NCBI GenBank assembly: GCA_004335835.1
Contig: RWJK01001390.1
Coordinates: forward strand, 19,226-83,225
DNA: 64,000 nucleotides
Origin: Scenedesmus sp. ARA3
Taxonomy: Eukaryota > Chlorophyta > Chlorophyceae > Sphaeropleales > Scenedesmaceae
Reading direction: 5' to 3'
In this document: positions 11,172 through 22,024 of the stretch, in pieces
How positions within the stretch are numbered: position 1 is the first letter of the stretch
Layout: the number at the start of each line of letters is the position of its first letter
Notes under the pieces: generated by a model
Told to the model about the DNA's origin: nothing
Database searches by the model: none
The model's input: the letters and a program-made list of their open reading frames with translations, nothing else
Made by a program: the position numbers and the translations under genes

Positions 11172-13241
11172 ATGGCGAGCTCAGGAGCACCCGCAACAGC
11201 AGCAGCATCCCAGGTGGGTGGTATTGGTTGCAGCAACCGCCTCACCATGCAGCAACTTGCAGGCGTCATAACTTTGCATTCGTTGTACTAGCAGGACGTC
11301 ACAGTGCGAGTATGGTTTCCTTGTTCGCTCGCCGCTTGCATGAGCGTGGCGACACTATTAACGCTCGCATATCTGTGCTGTGGTCTGGCAATGCCATTCT
11401 TGAGGAAGTCCAACAGGCAGCTGACACTGTCATATTTCCAGCTGGTATCTCTGCTCTGAGTGGCCCTGCTCTGCCTGTTTCTGCTTGCAGGATACGTGCT
11501 CGGTCGGGCCCTGCGAGCTCGACAAACCCGAGTATAAGACTGACGAGTTCAGGCTGCACCAGTTCAAGATCAAGCAGTGCACAAATGAGGAGGCACACGA
11601 CTGGACCCTGTGCCCTTTTGCCCACCCAGGTGAACAGCAGCAACTGCTGTGTTAGTGCAGCAGTGCCCTTATGAGATTCCTGTGCTATAGCAGCTGCAAT
11701 GCTTCATCAGTTGCATGCCTGCTTGCCATGTCAGGAACATGCAGTGCAGCTGGTTTCCCTACACCGCTGAAGAATGCGGTCACTGACCACCCCTGCTGCT
11801 GGGAATCCCCACGGGCAGACACAGCCTGTTGGCTGCCGTCCTGCAAACCCACTGATGTGCTATGCTGTATGCTCTTTTGGCCAACATCTGCTACAGGCAT
11901 GCACCGCTGTCCTGCAAACTTACTGCGCTGTGGTGCTGTGCTGTTTGTTTCAAAAGGCGCAGCGCCGCGACAAATACACATCCATCTCCTGTCCTGACTG
12001 GAACAGGAAAGGCAAATGCAAGCGCAGCACCGCGTGTCCTTACGCACACGGTGCGCAGCCAGCTTTTTGTACAGTAGCAGCCCTGAACAGCACAGCAGCA
12101 GCCATGGATGCACAACTGGTTGGCTGCGAGGGCAGTCGGCTGTAGCGGCTACTGCTTGTATTCTCCTTGGTTTCCTTGCGCACAGATGCTGCTTTTTCTG
12201 CTGGGTTTGCTCACCCTGTGCGCTGCTGCACGCTATGGTGTCCATTCTCGCTGCATCTGCAACAACACCACAGGCAAGTATGAGCTGTGGCTGCACCCCA
12301 GCCGCTACAAGACGGAGATGTGCAAGGACGCACCCCACTGCACGCGCCGGGTGAGGCGACAGCAGCTCAATTTGCAGTAGCATTGCTTGACCGCTTTCAG
12401 GAAACAGTTTGACCTGCCAGCTGGCAGCGAGCGCAACGCCTCCAGATGCAGCAGCCGATGTGGTCGGTACATTGGCACCTGTAGCACCTGCTGCCGCTGC
12501 TGTCGTGCCACCGATGTTGTTGGTGGTGTCTAATGAATTGCATGTGCTTGGCGTTGGTTGCTGCAGGTGTGCTTTTTTGCCCATGCGCTGGAGGAGGTGC
12601 GCACAGTGGAGCCCGAGGACCTGCCAGTGCTGCTCGAGGAGGGAGCGGCAGCAGGTGCGCTTGCAGCGCACGCTTGCAGGACACGCTTGCAGGACACACT
12701 TGCAGGACACGCTTGCAGGACAATCTGCTGCTGGGACACAGCCATTGTAGCAGTGCATGTGCTAGACGTTTACAGTTGAAGTGTCGTGTATTCCTGGCGG
12801 TTGCCACAGCAGTGCTTTGGCAATGTTGATGTACATTTGCGGCCTTTGTGATGGCTGCCTGCGCTTGTTGCTGCAGATGCCGAGCTGCCGGCAGTGCCAG
12901 AGAGCGCAAGCCCAGCCCCTAAGTGCGGCAGCGATACCAGCGCAGAGGCGGCAGCAGCAGCCAAAGCCAAGGTGGCAGCAGCAGCAGCAGCAGCAGAGGC
13001 AGCAGCAGCGCACACGCTGGCTGAGCAGCTGCAGGCCCACATGCAGCAGCTAGGCATTCAAGAGGATGGGCTGCGCGTTATGACAGCCCACGGAGCAGCG
13101 CCTGCAGTGCAGCCGGCACCCGTGCTCAACTGCTTGCCGCCGGCGCCTCTGGGATTTGCTTCGGGCTGCGCTCAGACCATGCATGCCTTGTTTTACGGCG
13201 TGACAGCCACGCCTACTACTGACATGTCCGTCATGCTGTAG
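11172..13241 (+). CDS. plant-type tandem CCCH zinc-finger protein
   Basis: The exons are 11172-11213 (MASSGAPATAAASQ), 11491-11629, 11957-12050, 12274-12350, 12567-12654 and 12877-13241. The cysteine/histidine signature is that of plant TZF proteins: EFRLHQFKIKQC and HDWTLCPFAHPG, then CPDWNRKGKCKRSTACPYAHG, then KYELWLHPSRYKTEMCKD and HCTRRVCFFAH. Such proteins bind AU-rich mRNA and promote decay, and also act in stress granules and nucleus. The C-terminal exon is Ala-rich (KVAAAAAAAEAAAA) and contains AEQLQAHMQQLGI, also found in the neighbouring RING gene. Junction 11629/11957 does not fit in phase; a micro-exon or a one-base error is needed there. The start at 11172 is uncertain because exon 11143-11213 also continues in phase from the GGW copy upstream. 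Confidence 0.8.
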
Positions 13242-13479
13242 CAGCTGCTAAGCAACCATGCTGTGGGTGTCGCACCCTGTGATCATATGCCCCATGCCTT
13301 GTACTGGGCTGTGCTGCGACGTACCAACAGGTATGCTGCAGGTGTTTATTGACAGAGAAATTACAGTCAGATGCATGCAAGCAGGCTATTATACACCCTA
13401 CCAGGTTGGTTTTGTGCACTGCTGCTGCTGCTTGTGCGTTATGCCGGGCTCCGGCTGGTGTCACCTTGTTTGCTCGGTC

Positions 13480-15065
13480 AACCAGCTGTGGGCGCTGTCA
13501 CTGCATAGTCACAGGCAATCCGTATGCGCCTGTGCACTGGCGCCGCGTGTGCTTAACTTCTGTGCTGCGGTCTGTGCTGTCTTGCTGTACAGTCAGCCCA
13601 GCTGTGGGCGCTGTCACTAAATAGGTACAGGCAACCTGTATGCATCCGAGCGCTGGGGCCGCTTTTGCTTGAGAACTGTGATGCGGTCTGTGCTGTCTTG
13701 CTGTACAGTCAGCCCAGATGTTGGCTTCATCACTGCATAGTCATATACAACTTGTATGCATCTGAGCGCTGGTGCCGCTTGTGGTTAGTTTGTGTGCTGC
13801 AGTCTGTGCTGTCTTGCTGTACGGTCAGCCCAGATGTTGGCTTCATCACTGCGTTGTCACAGGCACACTGCATGCATATGAGCGCTGATGCTGCCTTTGT
13901 TAACTTGGCAGGCGTGCAATTCAGCTGTTAGCTTCATCACTGCACGGTTACATGCACGCTGCACGCATCTGAGCGCTGATGCCGCCTGTGCTTGATATGT
14001 GCTGCGGTCTGTGCTGTCTTGTCGTACGGCCAGCCCAGCTGTTGGCTTCAACACTGCATAGGTACAGGCGATCTGCATGCATCTGAGCGCTGGTGCCGCT
14101 TGTGCTCGACTTCTGCGCTGCAGTCTGTGCTGTCTTGCTGTACAGTCAGCCCAGCTGTGGGCGCTGCCACTGCATAGGTACAGGCAATTTGCATTTGAGC
14201 GTTGGTGCCGGTTTTGCTCAACTGCATGCATATGCTTAACTCTGAGCTGCAGTCTGTGCTGTCATGCTGTACAGCCAGCCCAGATGTTGGCTTCATCACT
14301 GCATAGGTACAGGCAATCTGTATGCATCTAAGTGCTGATGCCGCTTTTGCTGAATTTCTGTGCTGCGGTCTGTGCTGTCTTGCTGTACAGCCAGCCCAGA
14401 TGTTGGCTTCATCACTGCATGGTCACAGGCACACTGCATGCATATGAGCGCTGATGCTGCCTGCGTTAACTTGGCAGGCGTGCAATTCAGCTGTTGGCTT
14501 CATCACTACATGGTCACAGGCACACTGCATGCATATGAGCGCTGATGCTGCCTGTGTTAACTTGGCAGACGCGCAATTCAGCTGTTGGCTTCATCACTGC
14601 ATGGTCACAGGCAGCTTGTATGCATTCGAGCGCTGATGCCGCCTGTGCCTAACTTGTGCTGCGTTCTGCGTGTTCTTGGCAGGCGTGCAGTTCAGCTGTT
14701 GGCTTCGTCACTGCATGGTTACATGCACACTGCATGCATCTGAGCGCTGATGCTGCCTGTGTTAACTTGGCAGGCGTGCAACTTAGCTGTTGACTTCATC
14801 ACTGCATGGATACTGGCACGCTGCATGCATATGAGCGCTGATGTTGCCGGTGTTAACTTGGCAGGCGTGCAATTCAGCTGTTGGCTTCACCACTGTACGG
14901 TTACATGCACGCTGCATGCATCTGAGCGCTGATGCCGCCTGTGCCTTACTTGTGCTGCGTTCTGCGTCTTCATGGCAGGCGTGCATTCAGCTGTGGGCTT
15001 ACCACCGCATGGTTACAGGCATGCTGCATACATCCGAGCGCTAGTGCCGCCTGTGGCTAACTTTG
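13480..15065 (+). repeat. minisatellite with two unit types (about 91 and 115 bp)
   Basis: Fifteen or so degenerate copies follow the zinc-finger gene. All contain GCTTCATCACTGCAT followed by a GAGCGCTGATGC-like box. One type, spaced about 110-120 bp, carries GTGCTGTCTTGCTGTACAG. The other, spaced 91-92 bp, carries GTTAACTTGGCAGGCGTGCA; GAGCGCTGATG occurs near 14445, 14536 and 14628, then 14742, 14833 and 14925. The unit length is not a multiple of three and no long frame crosses it, so it is non-coding. Confidence 0.85.
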
Positions 15066-15239
15066 CCGCATTTTCAATCGTCATGTCATACATCTACCTA
15101 GTTGTGGGATCAGACACTTCATATGTATGAGCATGTTGTATGCGAGTTTGATGCATGTGCCACGCATGTTGTTGTTGCATTGTGGTTCGTTATTCAAAGA
15201 GTGTACGTGTGACTCAGGCCCTGCACAACTATTGAGGGT

Positions 15240-15530
15240 CAACATTGCGAGAGTGCTGTACTGCATGTAGCCACAGGTCGGGATTGAATTGCGGAACGTA
15301 TGAATAACCTCAGTTTCTCATGACGCCAGGGCACATTCGTGATCCCTGCCCTGCGCCGCTGATGTTCAACAGGCACTGCGAGAGTGCCGCACTGCATGTA
15401 CTCTCTGATTGGGAGTGAACTGCGGCTGCCAGAGCCATGCACTGCAGCTGCCAGACTGTAGATGGTGAGCAGTGCGAGAGTTCCACACTGCATGTGATCA
15501 CTGGCTCAGCGTGAATAGCGGCCTGCCAGA
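15240..15530 (+). repeat. short degenerate tandem repeat, three copies
   Basis: The words GCGAGAGTGC or GCGAGAGTTC plus ACTGCATGT return near 15247, 15379 and 15473, each followed by a GTGAACTGCGG-like end. The spacing is about 95-130 bp. It is a different sequence from the minisatellite just before it. From 15530 to 16090 I see no gene. Confidence 0.6.
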
Positions 15531-16097
15531 GACTTCATTGAGTGCTGACTTGCACACTTGCTGGGGAGTTGTGTGAAGCGACCAGCATTAGTAGTTCTCG
15601 TAGTTCTGGTGTGAGTTTAGTTTCCCCCTCAGAGTCTGTTTGCAACAGAGTCTGTTGCATTGTCACTGCACTCGAACGGATGTAGTCTGCGAGTTGTGCC
15701 GGCAGCGCTCTGCTGTTGCTGGGCACTGCTCTGTGGTTGCAGAACCCTGAGTAACACATGCCCTGCTCTGTGCCTGCTTATAGCCAGCTCACTCGCAGTG
15801 ATACACTGTCAGGCGTTGTAAGTGTTTCCTGTGTTTTGAGTGGTGCTTGGTGACTGGCTCATATGGGTACGGGTTGTGACCACCTATGTGATGCATTTCC
15901 ATGTCCCTGGTTGGCGCGTTTTGGCCGTTGCATGATAACATGAGCTGGCGTGCTTGGCTGTCGTTGCTTGTTGGTTGCTTTGATTTGCTGTTGGCTTCTG
16001 ATGGCTTGCTTGCGCCTCACTCTTGTTATTCAAGTCGGGTGAAGGCTACACACAGCGCTGCATCAACAGACGTCACTGTGGGCTTCAGTGTGTGAAC

Positions 16098-16228
16098 TGC
16101 TACCGCTGCAGTCTGCTGTGAGTTGTAAGTTCAGGATGGAATGGTGCCAGCGTCTCTGTGTACACACAAAGGCTCTGACACTATTTCATCCTGAACTCAC
16201 AACTCACACAATGCTGCAGCTGTAGCAG
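16098..16228 (+). repeat. long imperfect inverted repeat (foldback hairpin)
   Basis: The left arm TGTGAGTTGTAAGTTCAGGA (16117-16136, extending to 16142) is the near-perfect reverse complement of the right arm ending TGTGAGTT-like at 16183-16208: 26 positions, one A-C mismatch and one G-U pair. A weaker extension (GCTACCGCTGCAG against GCTACAGCTGCAG) lengthens each arm to about 45 bases, with a loop of about 40. It may be a small foldback element or a small-RNA precursor. Confidence 0.7.
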
Positions 16229-16798
16229 GCTGTACACAGCGTCAGCCTGAGGCAAAACGGTTCTGGATGCAGCTGGTATGACAGTGTTACGATGCGTCAG
16301 CGTAAGGGATACAGCTGAAGATGATATATATTGCCATGATTCGGCGGCAGGATAGGATGAAGAGGAAGGGGGCCGATGGTGTTGTCGATGCTCGGGCTTG
16401 ATGGGGAGGAAGAAAGCAAGTGTGTTGTGTTCAAGCGTGTGCAGACGGTGTGGCCGTCTAATGCCACAAGGTAAGAAATCCAGTGCTACATCCTGTTCTC
16501 TCGCCTGCTGCTTGAGCCACAACGACTCCCTATTGTCATCTGTGGCGCATCGTCATCACGTTGCCAATTAAGCAACAGCTTCTTTCGCCATGGCACCTGT
16601 GGTGCTGGGCTGCGGGTCATGTTCAGCGCGTTTTTGTGTTTGGCCGCAACTCCCATCCTGTGATGTTTCGTCATCATCAGCACCATCAGCACTACGTGCT
16701 ATCAGAGGTGATCAGAGCCCTTGTGGCGTGTTCGTGTGATGCATGTCAAGTTGACATTGTCAACACCCTCTTGGACCTCAGCCTGATGCGCATGCGGC

Positions 16799-17119
16799 AT
16801 GGATGTAGGTGAAGAACCAGCCTCCCCAACCCCATCGACTTCCCCAACCCCTTCCCCATCTCCCACTCCATCATCACCATCCTCAACCCCATCACCCTGT
16901 GACACACCCTCCCCATCCCTACCCCCAAACCCATCGCCATGCCCATCCCGATCCCCACTTGCCAAGTTGGGTGACTGTCAGTTTGGCAGGGTTCTTGGTG
17001 ACGAGTTGTCTGCTTCTGCCTACGTTTTGAGATTGTTTGCCCTATGTAACCCCGATTGTACCACGGAAAACGAGGCGCCGAACAGCTGGCTGTCGCTGCT
17101 GCAAGGCCGGCTTTTGTAG
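16799..17119 (+). other. open frame with Ser-Pro-rich tract, doubtful gene
   Basis: A 106-codon frame begins MDVGEEPASPTPSTSPTPS and has an SP-rich stretch like algal cell-wall proteins, but no signal peptide. Its second half falls inside the block duplicated from 8818-9300, where no such frame exists. The Ser-Pro run comes from a pyrimidine-rich tract at about 16816-16960 (CCCCAWYCCC-like words). I think this is more likely a simple-sequence spacer than a gene. Confidence 0.2.
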
Positions 17120-17480
17120 GCTGGCACTCTGTCCCTCGTAGCAGACGCGTGACTGATCTTCGCGATTCTTGCATAGAACCTATACTACTTGGTTGTTGCT
17201 CCACATCACGACGGCAATCGGCGTTCCAACCGGCCAACCACACCACCTGCCTGTCAGCTCTGTGGCAGCAGGTGTCTGGATTGGCGCAATAGCGAGCTGG
17301 AGAGCTCGCACTCGCCCCCTGTCGTTTTAGCTAAACATTTCGTAGCGTTTGAGTGCAAGGGGTGCAGCCTTTGCCAGGAATTGCTGCATTGAACAGGCCG
17401 TAGTATTGGCACTGTGCTGTCAACAGCAGCGCAGCACAGCAGCGCCTCAGAGGCACCTCAGCAGCAGCCAGCAGCAGCAG
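16973..17480 (+). repeat. upstream duplicated block, copy 2
   Basis: This is the partner of 8818-9300, sharing GTCAGTTTGGCAGGGTTCTT at its start and TAGCGAGCTGGAGAGCTC near its end. It runs to the leader of the RING gene at 17491 and so probably contains that gene's promoter. Confidence 0.75.
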
Positions 17481-17490
17481 CAGTACCAGA

Positions 17491-18905
17491 ATGGCACCTT
17501 ACTACCCTGACAACCCTGAGATCCGGCGCAAGAGCCAGAAGGTGTGGGTAGACCGTGCCACCAATGACGTCATCCTGAGGCTGCATGAAACCGACATTGT
17601 GCGGGTGCGGCCCAACGGCGACGTCACCCTCTCAACCGGCGGCTGGGCCACACACAAGACCATCCGCAGCATGAATGATGCTCTTGAGCTGTTTGACATG
17701 TATGTTGAGAGCACCAGCCGCAACCCGCCCAGTGGCGACTGGATTGTGTATGACACAGACGGGCAGATCTTCCCCTACCAGAACAACAAGGTGAACTACA
17801 CCACCACCATACCAGGCAGGGGAAATGACGCGTACATGCGCCCAAAGTGGCTCGCAGACGCATATGAAGTGCCATACACACCAACACCTAGGCGGGCGCC
17901 AGCAGCAGCAGCATCAGCAGCGCAGCGGGCGCCAGCGCGTGTGATCAGTGGGCCACCGGCGCCGCACCTGGCGCCAGCAGCAGCAGCGGCATCAGCAGCA
18001 CATGCCCTGACGGGAGCTGGGCGTGTGGCAGCGCCAGTGGCAGTGCGGCAGCCGCAGCCACCAGCTCAGTATGCAGCGCCTGGCACAGGCAGCTGGGCCA
18101 ACATTGCCAGGTCAGGGCTGTCTCCGCCCACTCGGCCCACATTACAAGGTGAGAGGCCTGGCATGAACATCACCAGACGCAAGCAGCCAACTTAAGGCAG
18201 GCACCAGGTGGCGTGCATGAAAGCAGATTTGTTGAGTTCAAGGTGTGTTGAAAACACATGTGGCAGTTGCACAGGCATATGCATGCTATGTCCCTGTGTT
18301 TCTGTTGCAACACAAGGGCCTTCTTGTAGCCATGCACTTGTGCGCCGTAGCCATGAAGCTAGCCAGCTGCAGCGCCAAAACCAGCACCAGCAGCCGGCAT
18401 TTAGATTCGTTTTTGTGCACTGCATGCAGCATCGCGCATACTGCATACTGCCAGCAGAGCTCGCCGTTCAAGCCCCACCCACTGATATCTGCCCTCCCTC
18501 CACCTGCTTTGCAATTCGCTTCTTCACGCAGCCCACCACATGACAGGCCCTGGAGCACCTCCAGCAGCAGCAGCAGCAGCAGCCACCTCACCAGGCAGCA
18601 GCTTGCGGGCGCTGGATGTGGCACGCAGCAAGCTGCAGCAGCAGGACGCGGCGCCGAAGCAGCCGGCGCTGCCGGTGGCTGAGCAGCTGCAGGCGCACAT
18701 GCAGCAGCTAGGCATCCATGATGATGAGTTGGATGATGATTCACACACGTGTGTTGTGTGCATGGAGCACCCTCGCAACATTGTGCTGGTGCCGTGCGGG
18801 CACATGGCGCTGTGCAAGGACTGCTGCAACACGATTGTGATAGAGCAGAAGAAGACGTGCCCCATGTGCTGCCAGCCGGTTGAGTACCACGTTGAGGTGG
18901 AGTAA
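17491..18905 (+). CDS. GGW-domain RING-finger protein, putative E3 ubiquitin ligase
   Basis: The exons are 17491-18148 and 18532-18905 (phase 1, consistent), giving 343 residues. Residues 8-115 form the GGW domain: RRKSQKVWVDRATNDVILRL, HETDIVRVRPNGDVTLSTGG, then W and ATHKTIRSMNDALELF, GDWIVYDTDG and TTTIPGRG. An Ala/Pro-rich linker follows (with GTGSWANIARSG), then AEQLQAHMQQLGIHDDELDDD and a C-terminal RING of the IAP/MGRN1 kind: CVVCMEH, VPCGHMALCKDCC, CPMCCQPV. RING proteins of this form bring E2-ubiquitin to a substrate; the GGW domain would be the substrate or ligand part (inference). The start is the first ATG after the upstream block shared with the paralogue at 9315. It ends in EVE with no membrane segment. 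The substrate is unknown. Confidence 0.85.
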
Positions 18906-19963
18906 GTTCCCTCAGTCTATTTAGAAAACTGTTCCTCAACATGCACAGCAGTGCACAGCAGTGCAGCATGTCAATGAGCTGTGGGTAGTTGCGTGGTGTA
19001 GTGATGTATGGGCTTGGGATGCAGCATGGCCATAGCAGTGTGATTGCTACAGCAGCACACCTCCAGTGTCGAGTCCAGCTTTCAGCAAAGCCACCTGGCT
19101 GCAGCAAGCACAATTGCCGCGTAGTGCCGCATAGCGGCTATGCGCTTGCGCAGCGCCGCGGTTCATAGCGGCTATGACCAGGTGCATTGCACCTGGTTGG
19201 CAACGACCCCGGCAACACAGCTACACAAGCTGGTGTTTGAATTTAAACCTCTGATGCACAGAGGCTGTGTGTTATGTGCTCACCTGGTGCTGGTGCTGGT
19301 TGCTGATGGTCTGCTGTGCAACTCTTGTTACTGCACTGCACATGTCGGCAACATGTGTGTGGGACCCACACTGTGGGTGAAGGGGCTTGCGGCACTCCTG
19401 CTTCTGTAATTTCAAGGATGAAGAGTGGCACCATGTCCTGTGTAGGATGACAGCATTCCTGCAATGATCTGCACTGATGATTGAAACCGGCCGGTAGGAC
19501 CCAAGGGTGTATGTAGGGTTATGCCACTGCTGCTACTGTCGAGCATCCTTCAGTTTTGCGCTCTGTGTTGCCTTGTAGCACAGGTTCGGCTCCCAAGACT
19601 AATTGCAAGTGTTGAGCAACTCTGATCGAAGCCTGCAACTGCTCCGTGGTTATACTTGGTAGGAGTATTGAGCCTTGGCTTCTTCTTGATTTGAAAGAAA
19701 TCTTGATCAGAGTTTCGGAATCCGAAGCACATCCGCTCTGACAATGGCCAGGACAGGTGGGCACGGTTTGGCCGGGGTGCGCAGTTGATACCCAGTTGAA
19801 TGGACCACCACTGCTCCTGCTGTCATTACAGAAGCTGCAAAGGCCGTCTTGTGATCTGGTTTGTGTGCTGGAGCTGTGCATCATCATCCTGGCACGAGGG
19901 AAGTTCACTGCAGTGCTGCTGCTGCTCTCACTGCCTGTACGTGCTGTGCCCACTTCTGCAGAT
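18906..19963 (+). other. spacer between the two RING genes
   Basis: No gene is supported. It should hold the 3' UTR of the first RING gene and the leader of the second; a 5' UTR intron acceptor (CTTCTGCAG) ends at 19961, just before the ATG at 19964. Near 19125-19170 the word ATAGCGGCTATG occurs twice, a small palindromic repeat. Confidence 0.5.
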
Positions 19964-21827
19964 ATGTCTGCTTTTGCGCTCTTGGAACATGCTGACGAGG
20001 ACGGCTATGTTGAGAACATCGAGGAAGTGCGTGAGCTGGTGGAATCGTCAAAGCCAGCCAAAGCAGCAAAGGCAAAAGCCAAGCAGCAGGCAGGCAAGGC
20101 TGGCAGCAAGGCAACAGCCAGCAACAGGTCGGGTAGTACAGGCGCAGGCAGTTCGCGTGCAGCCAGCAACCAGCAGAATGACGGAGGCGGCAAACAAGGC
20201 CAAGCAGAGGACTACTATAGGGCCTTTCAGCATGTCTACAAAGACACCTCGACAGGTGTGCTGGGCCCAACTGCTGAATCTATCTCAGAGATACAGCCGG
20301 TTGTGCAGTTCAGCACCAAACCACCGCTGACACAGGCGTTGATCTCACGATCGTTGCTCAGTACATGTCATAGTGCTGCTGCACAAAGCAATACTACTGC
20401 TCGCAAGTAGCTTGTAATCCTCTGCAGCTGACTGAGCTGTGTCGTTGCTGGTTTTTGGACGCCTGTTGCTGCTCTTCGACATGTGCTGCTGCCTACTGCC
20501 TCTTCACTTGCAGGAGAGGTGGTCCTGCGCTTCCACAAGACCAGCATCGTCAGGATCAAAACCACTGGGGATGTCGTACTGAATACAGGTGGGTTGAAAC
20601 ACTGAAGCATGCAGACCACAGTATTTTGGGTTTAGTTGAGCTGCATGCCCCACACAAACAGGAGTGTGTCGCGCTCTGTGCTGCAAGTTCATGACACTCT
20701 TGGCGGCAAGTGCAGTGCGCTGTGAAGTCGAATGACACTTGAGCGGCAAAATGCAACCAATCTTTGCAGGACACCTGCTGTTGCGTGGTTGTCCCCACTC
20801 CTCACCACCCAGCGACTGCAGCATGCACGCTACCCCAACTGCAGCATGCATACTAAAGCCTCCACTCACGTGCTACGCAGGTGGCTGGTTCACCTACACT
20901 ACTCTCGCAGCCATGAATGACGCACTGTACGCCATTGGCATGAGAGTGGCATACAAGGGCCAGCCAGCTGCAGGCTCATGGTCAGTCACTGACGACCAGG
21001 CGCGTGTGCGGCCCTTTGAGGATGGAATGGTGATTCCTGCAAGCCGGGCAGAGCACAGGAACAGGGGGCAGATGGTACTGACTGCATACGCAGGTGGCGC
21101 AGAGGTGCCCGTGTATGCATCCAGGGGACAGCCAGCAAGCACGGCGCAACGGCAGCCTGCGGCAGCTGCTGCTAGGCCTGCTGCAGCGGCACCGCCAGCA
21201 GCTGTCAACAGGAGCGCACCACCACCAGCAGCAGCAGGTGGGTACGGCAGGTGGCTGGGGGCTTGCACTAGACTGCCGGGAGTTAAGCTAACAGCATCTG
21301 CAGGGTGTGCTTGAGTGCTGGTGGCGGGGCATGGCAGCGCCGTGCCAGCGCTGCAAGGATGTGTCCTGCAAGCGGATTTGCATGTTGCTGCTGCTTCATC
21401 AACCACCATGTTGTCAGTTCGGATCAACCGCTTCACCTGTCGTTATGCTGTGTTGACTTGTGCAGGTGGATCATACGCGAGCGCCGCGCACGCTGCGCAC
21501 GCAGTACACCAGCAGCAGCAAGTATACGCAGCAGCCGCAGCGCAGCACCAGCAAGGCGGCAAGCACGTGCATGCCGCACGCAAGTCTGTGCACGAGCAGC
21601 TGGCAGAGGCAGTTGAGCAGTTGGGCTTGGAAGATGAGATGGCAGGTGGTGATGAGCACTTGTGTGTGGTGTGCTTGGAGCACCAGAGGGATGAGGTGCT
21701 AGTGCCATGTGGGCACATGGTGCTGTGCAGGTTCTGCTGCGACAGCATCATGCAGGACAGCAAGGAATGCCCTGTGTGCAGGGAGGCGATTGTGGACCAC
21801 TGCACGCTGGAGCCACATGATGTGTAG
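19964..21827 (+). CDS. second GGW-domain RING-finger protein, putative E3 ubiquitin ligase
   Basis: The exons are 19964-20255, 20514-20588, 20881-21237 and 21466-21827; every phase is 1 and fits, giving 361 residues. It starts MSAFALLEHADEDGYVENIE, followed by a Lys/Ala-rich segment absent from the other copies. The GGW domain is split over two introns: EVVLRFHKTSIVRIKTTGDV, then VLNTGGWFTYTTLAAMNDAL, then GSWSVTDD and RPFEDGMVIPA. After an Ala/Pro linker and a helix-like EQLAEAVEQLGLEDEM comes the RING: CVVCLEHQRDEVLVPCGHM, VLCRFCC, CPVCREAI. The intron positions and diverged domain show it is an older copy than the 9315/17491 pair. The domain's own introns mean it is a settled nuclear gene. 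Role: ubiquitin ligase by RING type; partner unknown. Confidence 0.85.
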
Positions 21828-22024
21828 GGTGTGTGGCGCGGTAGAGAACGCTTTGGTGTGGCAACAGGGGCATAACACAGGGTGTGTTGCAGTGAGGTGA
21901 GGTGGGCAAAACACGCAATGCTGCTCTTGTATCGTCTGCATGGTTTCAACGTGCGTGTGCTGTCATGGGGCTGTGCTTTTGCTGGGGTCACGGTCTAAAA
22001 ATGTCGATTTCTTGCAGCTGCCTG

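Noticed and set aside
12650..12725. CGCTTGCAGGACA direct repeats taken for a CRISPR-like array
   Set aside because: About 13-15 bp units without spacers, inside an intron of a nuclear gene; a simple tandem repeat.
13860..15044. series of 60-70 codon frames in the minisatellite
   Set aside because: They repeat because the DNA repeats; the unit of 91 bp shifts frame each time and no long frame survives.
16702..16965. minus-strand Gly/Asp-rich frame (GDGDGVGE-like)
   Set aside because: It is the complement of the pyrimidine-rich tract; pure simple sequence with no flanking exon.
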